DNA from: Balneolales bacterium
GTDB taxonomy: Bacteria; Bacteroidota; Rhodothermia; Balneolales; Natronogracilivirgulaceae
Length of the DNA: 14,633 nucleotides
Direction: 5' to 3'
NCBI GenBank assembly: GCA_007133875.1
Contig: SLLW01000269.1
Location: 1 to 14,633, forward strand
The translations under genes were made by a program, and so were the position numbers. The notes under the pieces were generated by a model. It was given only the letters and a program-made list of their open reading frames with translations. It made no database searches and was not told the origin of the DNA. Below, in pieces: positions 7,909 to 14,633 of the stretch (position 1 is the stretch's first letter; every line of letters starts with the position of its first letter).

Positions 7909-7929
7909 CCGGGAAGTGAAACTCCCCGG
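7909..7929 (+). terminator. Weak hairpin after copZ (possible attenuator)
   Basis: CCGGGA pairs with TCCC-GG across a short loop, with one bulged C. It is followed by the T-rich but interrupted ATTATTGTTATTT. It starts four bases after the copZ stop and lies 33 bases before the next start. It might lower expression of the Cys-rich gene relative to copZ, or be a processing hairpin. Confidence 0.3.
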
Positions 7930-7962
7930 ATTATTGTTATTTCCGGAGCCCGGAGCCATTTT

Positions 7963-8502
7963 ATGGAAATGAACCGCAACTTATCATCCAGCAATGCTCG
8001 TGCCGGTACAAAAACCGGGATGAAAAGGTTATATCCGGCTATACCGGCTCATGCCTATCGTATCTGGTCATTTCCGTCTGTGATGCTCATCTTGCTGCTT
8101 TTTTTACCGGTTGAGTATCTGACGGATATGTATTGCCCGATGACCGGATCCGATTCGAAGCAGCAGACAACATCTTCCTGCTGCCCGGACTCGGGAAATG
8201 ACGAAACCGGGTCGCACCATTCCGGAGAGGAGTGCTGCTCCTCATCCATGGCCGGCTCATCTGACGCGAATGAAGCGTGTTTATCCTGTCTGAACTGTGG
8301 ATGTTTTTTTACACCATCCGATTCAAACACCGATCTGTTTACACGTGATATCAGACATACCGATATCTCAACCGGCCTGTCAGCCCCCGGCGGCCGAATC
8401 CTTTTTGAAGATTATTTTATCACTGAAAACAGAGATCCGGAGACACCAACACGTTCCGGATCGGTACCCATCTATTTGAAGAATCAGGCCTTTCTGAATT
8501 GA
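7963..8502 (+). CDS. Membrane-anchored cysteine-rich protein, putative periplasmic metal binder
   Basis: A 179-residue protein of unknown family. One hydrophobic segment at about 36-50 (FPSVMLILLLFLPV) follows a basic N-terminus, so the rest is probably periplasmic and anchored or cleaved. Residues 58-114 hold nine cysteines: YCPM (58), SSCCPD (73, 74), ECC (91, 92), and ACLSCLNCGC (106, 109, 112, 114). HH at 85-86 and a Ser/Asp-rich background accompany them. The C-terminal part has no evident motif. GGAG at 7952-7955, seven bases before the ATG, supports this start; Met20 would give a more usual signal peptide. Its place between copZ and cusA suggests copper binding or sensing in the periplasm, perhaps in place of a CusF-like carrier, which is missing here. 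The layout faintly recalls short Cys-containing anchored proteins such as DUF2946, but I cannot claim homology. Confidence 0.7.
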   Translation: MEMNRNLSSSNARAGTKTGMKRLYPAIPAHAYRIWSFPSVMLILLLFLPVEYLTDMYCPMTGSDSKQQTTSSCCPDSGNDETGSHHSGEECCSSSMAGSSDANEACLSCLNCGCFFTPSDSNTDLFTRDIRHTDISTGLSAPGGRILFEDYFITENRDPETPTRSGSVPIYLKNQAFLN

Positions 8503-8514
8503 TTCTTCCGGACC

Positions 8515-8540
8515 GGATTCCATCATGGAATCCCCTTTCT
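8515..8540 (+). terminator. Hairpin terminator after the Cys-rich gene
   Basis: A perfect eight-pair stem, GGATTCCA with TGGAATCC, around a TCA loop, starts 12 bases after the stop. The tail is CCTTTCT, a poor T run, so termination may be partial. It separates the copA/copZ part of the locus from the cus efflux operon. Confidence 0.55.
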
Positions 8541-8614
8541 CCAGCACACCGGCGCCCTGTTGGCCATAAATCGTGTACTATGATTGAGTAAATAAAATAC
8601 TCGTTAATAGTTGT

Positions 8615-8639
8615 TGCAGGTTGCCGTATATATGCAGGT
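8615..8639 (+). promoter_or_regulatory. Direct repeat TGCAGGT upstream of cusA
   Basis: TGCAGGT occurs at 8615-8621 and 8633-8639, a period of 18 bases, just upstream of the likely cusA promoter. AraC-type proteins commonly bind direct repeats upstream of the -35 region, so this could be a site for the HMA-AraC regulator. The repeat is short and the copA region has no clear copy. Confidence 0.25.
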
Positions 8640-8669
8640 ATTTGTGTGCGAAAATGATGCTTAATCCCC

Positions 8670-8678
8670 TGTTATAAT
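8670..8678 (+). promoter_or_regulatory. Extended -10 promoter for cusA
   Basis: TG-T-TATAAT is a perfect extended -10 box. Transcription would start near 8685, giving a leader of about 16 bases before the cusA ATG at 8702. There is no consensus -35, as expected for an extended -10 or activator-dependent promoter. It follows the hairpin terminator and the direct repeat. Confidence 0.5.
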
Positions 8679-8701
8679 TTCCATTTTATAGAACCGGAAC
8701 C

Positions 8702-11700
8702 ATGATATCCCGAATCATCCGATTTTTTCTTGAAAACAAACTGATTGCACTATTGCTGTTTCTCGGTCTGGCGGGGTGGGGCATTGCCACCGCTCCGTTC
8801 GACTGGGATATCGATTTCCTGCCCCGCGATCCGGTCCCGGTGGATGCCATCCCCGATATCGGGGACAACCAGCAGATTATTTTCACCGACTGGCCGGGAC
8901 GTTCGCCACAGGACATCGAGGATCAGATCACCTATCCGCTCACTACCCAGCTGCTGGGAATTCCAGGCGTGCGGACCATCCGCAGTAATTCGATGTTCGG
9001 CTTTTCGTCGATCAATATCATTTTCGAAGATGATATTGAATTCTACTGGAGCCGGTCCCGTATCCTGGAAAAACTGAATGCCCTTCCCGCTGATTTGCTG
9101 CCGGAGGGTGTGCAACCGGGCCTCGGCCCCGATGCCACCGCACTCGGACAAATTTTCTGGTACACGCTGGAAGGTATGGATGCTGATGGAAATCCGACCG
9201 GTGGCTGGGATCCTCAGGAATTGCGATCCATTCAGGATTTTCAGGTGCGATATGCGCTTTCCGGAGTGGAGGGCGTCTCGGAAGTTTCGAGTATCGGGGG
9301 ATTTGTGAAGGAGTATCAGGTGGATATCGACCCGGTCGCCATGCGTGAAGCCGGGGTCACCGTTACCGATATCGCCGATGCGGTGCGGAGCAGCAACCTG
9401 GATGTGGGAGCGCGAACCATCGAAATGAACCGCGCGGAGTATGTGGTGCGCGGCCTCGGATATATCCAGTCACTGGAAGATCTCGAAGAGAGCGTGGTGG
9501 CCGTCAGGGAGAATACCCCCATTCGCATTAAAGATGTCGCTCATGTGGGGATGGGTCCGGCACAGCGGCGCGGCGCACTCGACAAAGCCGGGGCGGATGC
9601 GGTCGGCGGTGTTGTCGTGGCCCGGTACGGGGAAAATCCGCTGGAGGTGATCCAGAATGTGAAAGAGCAGATCGAGACGATCGCCCCCGGCCTTCCATCG
9701 AAAGAGCTGGAGGACGGCACCTTTTCACAGGTTGAAATTGTACCGTTTTACGATCGCACGGGACTCATTTACGAAACGCTGGGCACACTGGAGGAAGCCC
9801 TTTCCCTTCAGATTCTTATTACCATTATCGTGATCATCATCATGGTGATGCACCTGCGCACATCCCTCATCATATCCGTATTGCTGCCGCTGGCGGTGCT
9901 GATGAGTTTCATCATGATGAAATATGTCGGGGTGGATGCCAATGTGGTTGCGCTGGCAGGGATTGCGATCTCCATCGGGACGGTGGTCGATATGGGGATC
10001 ATCCTCACCGAAAACATGCTCAAGCATATCGATGAAAAAGATCCGGAGGAAAACCTGCTGGAGACCATTTTCCGGGCGACCGCGGAGGTGAGTCCGGCGG
10101 TAATTACCGCTCTGATGACAACTATTGTCAGCTTTCTGCCGGTCTTTATGCTGGAAGCCCAGGAGGGGCGTCTGTTCGGGCCGCTGGCTTTTACAAAAAC
10201 GTTTATTCTGATCGCGGCGCTGGTAATTGTCATCACATTAATCCCCGCTTTTTCGCACTGGCTGTTTTCACAACGGATTGACAGCCGCCGGTGGCTGATA
10301 ATCTGGAATGGAGTGTTGATTGCCGGTGGTGTGGTCATCGCTTTTGGATTCCTGGCCTGGGCCGGGTTGGCCCTGATCGCACTTGGAGCCAACAATCTGG
10401 CGGGAATCTGGTATGAGGAGTACAAACCGTGGTCACCGTGGGTCAACAACGCAATTATTTTCCTGGCGGTGGCCTGGCTCCTGGCCGGTAACTGGCTTCC
10501 GCTTGGCCCCGAAAACCCGGTGTCGGTCAGCCTGCTGTTTATCCTGCTCATGGTGGGCATCATTTTCGGCCTGTTCTGGCTCTTTATGAGATACTATGAG
10601 CGTATTCTGGACTGGTCACTGAGGCACAAATCTGCTTTCCTGTCCATACCCGTACTGATTCTGCTGTTTGGTGTGATGAGCTGGCAGGGGTTTGATTCAA
10701 CGTTCCGTTTTATTGCAAAAGGGTGGAATGCGATAGGCGTGGAAATCGAGGAGACCCGTCTCTGGTCGGCCGTTGATGAACGTTTCCCAGGCCTGGGACA
10801 GGAATTTATGCCGACACTCGATGAGGGCTCTTTTCTGCTGATGCCGACGACCATGCCGCATGTTGGCATGGAGGAGACGCTCCGGATGACACGTGAAATG
10901 GATATGCGGATCGCATCCATCCCCGAAGTGGAGACGGTGGTGGGCAAAATCGGACGGGTGGAATCGGCCCTGGATCCGGCGCCGATCTCCATGTTCGAAA
11001 ATGTCATTATGTACAAAAGCGAATACAAGACGGATGAACGGGGACGCCGGGTGCGATACAAAGTGGAAAACGGGGAATTTGTCCGGGATGATGCCGGCAA
11101 TCTGATTCCCGACCGCCGCGGCCGGTATTACAGACAGTGGCGGGATCATATCCAGAACCAGGATGATATCTGGACCGAGATCCTTCACGCTGCCGACATC
11201 CCGGGGGTAACATCCGCCCCGAAACTGCAACCGATTGAAACCCGGCTGATTATGCTGCAAACCGGTATGCGGGCCAATATGGGGGTTCGCGTCAGCGGGC
11301 CGGACCTGGAGACCATCGATGAATTTGCCACCAGCCTGGAGCCGGTGCTGCGTGAAGTGGAAGGCGTGCGTCCCGCTTCGGTTTTTGCCGATCGCGTAGT
11401 CGGGAAACCCTACATTGAGATAGACATTGACCGCCGGGAGATTGCACGGCACGGCCTGACCATCCGCAATGTACAGGAGGTGATAAGCACGGCGATAGGC
11501 GGGCAGATGCTCGGGATGACGGTGGAAGGCCGTGAACGATATCCGCTTCGCGTCCGATACGCCCGGGAATACAGGAACAACCCGGATGAGATGAAACGGA
11601 TCCTGGTTCCGGCACCGGACGGTTCGCAGATCCCGCTTGGACAGCTGGCCGAAATCCGGTTCGAGACCGGTCCGATGAACATCCGAAGTGAAAATACCTT

Positions 11701-12472
11701 CCTCAATGCGTATGTCACGTTTGACGGGCAGCCGGGCGAGGCACCGGTGGATGTGGTCAACCGGGTTCGGAATCAACTGGACCGGCAGATCAGTGAAGGC
11801 AGTCTGCATGTTCCCGATGGCATCAGTTATGTGTTCGAGGGCGAATTCCGCAATCAGCAGCGGGCGGCCGAACGGTTGTCGGTGGTGCTGCCGATCACCC
11901 TGCTGATTATCTTTTTGATCATCTACTTCCAGTTCCGTTCCTCGCCGGTCACCATCATCGTGTTTTCCGGAATTGTCCTGGTATGGGCGGGCGGATTCAT
12001 TCTGCTCTGGTTGTACGGAGAAAACTGGTTCTTCAATTTCTCTGTCATGGGAGTGGAAATCCGTGAATTTTTCCAGATGGGTGCCATCAACATGAGTGTG
12101 GCGGTCTGGGTCGGATTCCTGGCTCTGTTCGGCATCGCCGTAGATAACGGGGTGGTGATGGCCACCTATCTGGAGCAGCTGTTTGAGCGGAAAAGGCCGC
12201 ATGACAGAGAAACGATATACGCAACAGCCATCGAAGCCGGTATGCGCAGGGTACGTCCCTGTCTGATGACCACCGGGACGACACTTCTGGCCCTGATGCC
12301 GATTCTCACGTCACCCGGGAAGGGGTCGGAGATTATGATTCCGATGGCCATCCCGATTTTCGGAGGCATGTTAATTCAGATACTGAGTCTGATTCTGGTA
12401 CCGCTTCTGTATGCCCTGTGGAAAGAGAAAAGCCTGACTTTGAACCCCGTAAGCAATGAAAACCATGACTGA
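8702..12472 (+). CDS. cusA: CusA-type heavy-metal RND efflux permease, enlarged
   Basis: Inner-membrane proton-driven pump of a tripartite Cu(I)/Ag(I) exporter. The three methionines that bind Cu(I) in E. coli CusA (M573, M623, M672) are matched by M714 (LLMPTTMP), M764 (DPAPISMFEN) and M851 (RLIMLQTG). The proton-relay aspartate of the fourth helix is D430 (GIAISIGTVVD). The repeated porter domains and the VRPCLMTTGTTLLALMPIL region are typical. At 1256 residues it is about 200 longer than E. coli CusA. I see extra sequence at about 525-630 (hydrophobic, between helices 6 and 7), about 38 residues between M764 and M851, and about 23 residues at 1107-1129 before helix 11. These comparisons are from memory, not an alignment. 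It is the first gene of the efflux operon and overlaps the next gene by 17 bases. Confidence 0.93.
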   Translation: MISRIIRFFLENKLIALLLFLGLAGWGIATAPFDWDIDFLPRDPVPVDAIPDIGDNQQIIFTDWPGRSPQDIEDQITYPLTTQLLGIPGVRTIRSNSMFGFSSINIIFEDDIEFYWSRSRILEKLNALPADLLPEGVQPGLGPDATALGQIFWYTLEGMDADGNPTGGWDPQELRSIQDFQVRYALSGVEGVSEVSSIGGFVKEYQVDIDPVAMREAGVTVTDIADAVRSSNLDVGARTIEMNRAEYVVRGLGYIQSLEDLEESVVAVRENTPIRIKDVAHVGMGPAQRRGALDKAGADAVGGVVVARYGENPLEVIQNVKEQIETIAPGLPSKELEDGTFSQVEIVPFYDRTGLIYETLGTLEEALSLQILITIIVIIIMVMHLRTSLIISVLLPLAVLMSFIMMKYVGVDANVVALAGIAISIGTVVDMGIILTENMLKHIDEKDPEENLLETIFRATAEVSPAVITALMTTIVSFLPVFMLEAQEGRLFGPLAFTKTFILIAALVIVITLIPAFSHWLFSQRIDSRRWLIIWNGVLIAGGVVIAFGFLAWAGLALIALGANNLAGIWYEEYKPWSPWVNNAIIFLAVAWLLAGNWLPLGPENPVSVSLLFILLMVGIIFGLFWLFMRYYERILDWSLRHKSAFLSIPVLILLFGVMSWQGFDSTFRFIAKGWNAIGVEIEETRLWSAVDERFPGLGQEFMPTLDEGSFLLMPTTMPHVGMEETLRMTREMDMRIASIPEVETVVGKIGRVESALDPAPISMFENVIMYKSEYKTDERGRRVRYKVENGEFVRDDAGNLIPDRRGRYYRQWRDHIQNQDDIWTEILHAADIPGVTSAPKLQPIETRLIMLQTGMRANMGVRVSGPDLETIDEFATSLEPVLREVEGVRPASVFADRVVGKPYIEIDIDRREIARHGLTIRNVQEVISTAIGGQMLGMTVEGRERYPLRVRYAREYRNNPDEMKRILVPAPDGSQIPLGQLAEIRFETGPMNIRSENTFLNAYVTFDGQPGEAPVDVVNRVRNQLDRQISEGSLHVPDGISYVFEGEFRNQQRAAERLSVVLPITLLIIFLIIYFQFRSSPVTIIVFSGIVLVWAGGFILLWLYGENWFFNFSVMGVEIREFFQMGAINMSVAVWVGFLALFGIAVDNGVVMATYLEQLFERKRPHDRETIYATAIEAGMRRVRPCLMTTGTTLLALMPILTSPGKGSEIMIPMAIPIFGGMLIQILSLILVPLLYALWKEKSLTLNPVSNENHD

Positions 12473-13970
12473 AATCAATAGAGCACCAAAACAAGCAAGG
12501 GTGATACGGCCGGCCGGCCTTTCGCTGATCAGTGCGATCGAAAAGGCCGGGAAAACGGGATTGGCTGCGATAGTTATAGTGATCGTTGCGGCTGCCGGGT
12601 TTCCGGCAAAAGCACAGGATGTTCCGGATCGCCCGACCCACCAGACTCACCAGTCCCACGACGCCCGGCAACCCCATCAGGCCCGGAAGGACCTGCAAGG
12701 TCAGGCAACTCAGCAATACCAGCCGGATTCTCAACCATCTGAACAATCACGCGATCCCGGACACCCGAAACTTGAGGAATACCTCCGAATCGCCGCAGAG
12801 GAGAATCCGGAGCTTCGCGTGTTGTGGCACCTGTACCGTTCCGAGCAGGAGAAAGTTACGCAGGTGGGTACGCTGCCGGATCCGGAAGTGAACATCGGAT
12901 ACGATTTCAATCCGATGATGCCGGAGACGGTACTCGGACGTTTTTCGATATCCGCTATGCAGATGTTCCCCTGGTTCGGAACCCTGGAGTCACGCCGGGA
13001 GATGCAGCGGGCGTCATCGGAGGCGGACCTGCAGCAGCTGAACAGCCGGCAACTGGAGCTGTATCGCGACATTCAGACTGTCTGGTTTGATCTTGCGGAG
13101 CTGCAGCGGCAAATTGAAATCGCCGAAGAGACCATCGAACTGGTTCGTGATCTGGAGACATTGGTGGAGATTCGCTACGAAACGGCGCGAACCGGCCAGG
13201 CGGACTTGCTTCGCATTCAGATGGAGGAGCAGCGGCTGCAGACCATGATCGCCAATCTGGAAGACAAGAAAAATCCGATAAAAGCACGTTTTAACTCCAT
13301 GCTGAACCGGGAATCTGATGCGGATGTGCAGACGGCATCTGAGATCGGCTCTCGGCCGCTTCCCTATTCAGAAGAGGCCTTGAAAACACAAATGCTGGAG
13401 CAGAATCCACAATTCAGCCGGCTGGATGCCCGGGCGCAAATGCTTCGCGAACAGCAAAATCTGGCCCGTATGGAAGGCCGGCCGAGTTTTGGTCTCGGAC
13501 TGGAGGTGATGGGGCGTGATTTCGGCCCAATGTCCATGGATCCCGATATGAAAGAAAGCTTTATCGGGATGGCAACCATCCGGGTGCCGATCTATCGGTC
13601 ACGCTATAACGCCCAATACCGGCAGGCTGCCCAACAGTTGCAGGGGCTGGATTATGAACGCGTTCACACGGAAAATGCATTGCTTACCGAGCTGGAAGAA
13701 TCGTTTGAACGCTTCCGGGAGACGGAGCGATCGGTGCGGTTGCTGGACGACGAACTGATTCCACGGGCCGAGCAGGCGTATGAAATCCTTGGTGATGAGT
13801 ATGCCGCCGGGAATGTACGGTTCGACGAAGTGCTTCAGATGCAGCGGGAACTGCTGGACCTGGAACTGGAACGTATTGAAGCGCTGGTACGGCAGAACAA
13901 GGCGGTGATCGTGATTGAAAGCATCACGGAGATTGAGCGGATCAGCGGATTCGACAGGGATTCGAATTAA
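12456..13970 (+). CDS. cusC: TolC/CusC-type outer-membrane efflux protein
   Basis: A 504-residue outer-membrane channel subunit. After a long basic N-terminus there is a hydrophobic core (LAAIVIVIVAAAG) and an AKA-QD cleavage site near residue 53. It has no cysteine after the signal and, as far as I see, none anywhere, so unlike E. coli CusC it is not a lipoprotein. Residues about 55-104 are a His/Gln-rich low-complexity linker. Two outer-membrane efflux repeats follow from residue 106 (LEEYLRIAAEENPEL), with long helices that would build the periplasmic coiled-coil barrel. NIGYDFNPMMPETVLGRFS and MFPWFGTLESRR are typical of Bacteroidota CusC-like proteins. The start overlaps the cusA end by 17 bases, which indicates coupled translation; ATG 12465 is an alternative start. 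The symbol rests on operon context; the family (TolC) is firm. Confidence 0.9.
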   Translation: MKTMTEINRAPKQARVIRPAGLSLISAIEKAGKTGLAAIVIVIVAAAGFPAKAQDVPDRPTHQTHQSHDARQPHQARKDLQGQATQQYQPDSQPSEQSRDPGHPKLEEYLRIAAEENPELRVLWHLYRSEQEKVTQVGTLPDPEVNIGYDFNPMMPETVLGRFSISAMQMFPWFGTLESRREMQRASSEADLQQLNSRQLELYRDIQTVWFDLAELQRQIEIAEETIELVRDLETLVEIRYETARTGQADLLRIQMEEQRLQTMIANLEDKKNPIKARFNSMLNRESDADVQTASEIGSRPLPYSEEALKTQMLEQNPQFSRLDARAQMLREQQNLARMEGRPSFGLGLEVMGRDFGPMSMDPDMKESFIGMATIRVPIYRSRYNAQYRQAAQQLQGLDYERVHTENALLTELEESFERFRETERSVRLLDDELIPRAEQAYEILGDEYAAGNVRFDEVLQMQRELLDLELERIEALVRQNKAVIVIESITEIERISGFDRDSN

Positions 13971-14019
13971 GCACACATATTATTCAAGCACCAATTTTTT
14001 AATTCATAATCATAAACAC

Positions 14020-14633
14020 ATGAAACCAACAAGAAATCACATACTTATCGGAGCGGGCCTTGTCCTGACGGGTTTACTGCTCGGCTGGATCTTGTTTGCA
14101 GGCCCGGCGGATCACGAACATGATGACGCGGAACACACGCACGATCACGAGTTGGCCGAATCGGCACAAAATGGGGAGGAGGTGTGGACCTGTTCCATGC
14201 ACCCTTCGGTCAGGGAGGATGGCCCGGGACAGTGCCCGATTTGCGGAATGGATCTGATCCCGGCATCCTCTGAGGAACGGGAGGATGACTATTCGATGGT
14301 GATGACCGAATCGGCGATTCAACTGGCGAATATCCAGACCGTGCCGGTCCGGTTTGACATCCCGGTAAGAGAGGTCACCATGCCGGGACGTGTGAAGGTG
14401 GACGAACGCCGGATCACCAACATCACCACACACTTCTCCGGCCGTGTTCTCGAAACCAAAATTGATTTTACCGGAGCGTCAATCAGCAGGGGCGAGCCGA
14501 TGGCAACCGTCTATTCCCCGGAACTGGTTACCGCACAACGGGAACTGCTGGAGGCTGCCCGCCAGCGTGAACGGAATCCCCGGTTGTATGAATCGACCCG
14601 TCAAAAATTCCGTTTTTGGGAATTCACCGATGA
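14020..14633 (+). CDS. cusB: CusB-type periplasmic adaptor with N-terminal heavy-metal-binding domain (partial)
   Basis: The frame is open from the ATG at 14020 to the right edge, giving 204 residues of an incomplete gene. A signal-anchor helix spans about 8-27. A His-rich stretch follows, with H32, H34, H39, H41 and H43. Residues 55-81 form the heavy-metal-binding domain (HMBD) with CSMHP at 58-62 and CPICGMD at 72-78, the usual CxMHP...CPxCGM signature of CusB-like adaptors in Bacteroidota. The membrane-fusion part starts at about residue 92; the barrel-sandwich segment is visible as GRVLETKIDFTGASISRGEP and the start of the hairpin as YSPELVTAQRELLEAA. It links CusA to the outer-membrane channel. 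It starts 49 bases after the previous stop, after an A/T-rich gap with no Shine-Dalgarno. Confidence 0.93.
   Translation, partial: MKPTRNHILIGAGLVLTGLLLGWILFAGPADHEHDDAEHTHDHELAESAQNGEEVWTCSMHPSVREDGPGQCPICGMDLIPASSEEREDDYSMVMTESAIQLANIQTVPVRFDIPVREVTMPGRVKVDERRITNITTHFSGRVLETKIDFTGASISRGEPMATVYSPELVTAQRELLEAARQRERNPRLYESTRQKFRFWEFTD

Noticed and set aside
10697..12202. 501-codon antisense open frame inside cusA
   Set aside because: Long, but it lies opposite a clearly conserved gene. The product is rich in His, Pro and Arg, as expected of a GC-rich antisense shadow, and resembles no family.
1..14633. CRISPR arrays, insertion sequences, prophage or attachment sites
   Set aside because: No regularly spaced repeats, transposase or integrase frames or terminal inverted repeats were seen. 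No duplicated tRNA end was noticed near tRNA-Leu.

Overview
The window looks like chromosomal DNA of a Bacteroidota or Balneolota-type bacterium (Rhodothermia/Balneola-like; an inference from gene content). The clues are the Bacteroidota-style alternative GlmU-like enzyme, a heavy-metal-associated (HMA) domain fused to an AraC-type DNA-binding domain, a CusB-like adaptor with an N-terminal metal-binding zinc-ribbon-like domain, and mostly A-rich or weak ribosome binding sites. All large genes are intact. The last one runs off the right edge.

Left part (1-4084), housekeeping. After about 300 bases with no convincing gene comes a minus-strand tRNA-Leu(CAG) with its own intrinsic terminator. Next is a minus-strand GlmU-like bifunctional enzyme. 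It is divergent, across a 397-base AT-rich spacer, from glmS. GlmS makes glucosamine-6-phosphate and the GlmU-like protein probably completes the route to UDP-GlcNAc, so the pair brackets the entry to cell-envelope precursor synthesis.

Right part (4146-14633), a copper homeostasis locus, all on the plus strand. In order it holds: an HMA-AraC regulator; the Cu(I)-exporting P1B-type ATPase copA; a non-coding stretch with an unannotated 24-residue single-span membrane peptide; the HMA chaperone copZ; a membrane-anchored protein with nine cysteines; and a CusA-C-B-type RND tripartite efflux system (cusA permease, outer-membrane factor, and the first 204 residues of the periplasmic adaptor). A hairpin terminator and an extended -10 promoter separate the Cys-rich gene from cusA.

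How they could work together (inference): the regulator senses Cu(I) through an HMA domain of the same fold as CopZ and the CopA N-terminal domain. CopZ carries Cu(I) to CopA, which moves it into the periplasm. There the Cys-rich protein and the adaptor's HMBD domain bind it, and CusABC expels it through both membranes. The most notable points are the sensor built from a chaperone fold, the small membrane peptide, the Cys-rich protein, the enlarged CusA (1256 residues, with all three copper-binding methionines kept but three insertions), and an 11-base sequence shared upstream of copA and of the copZ unit.
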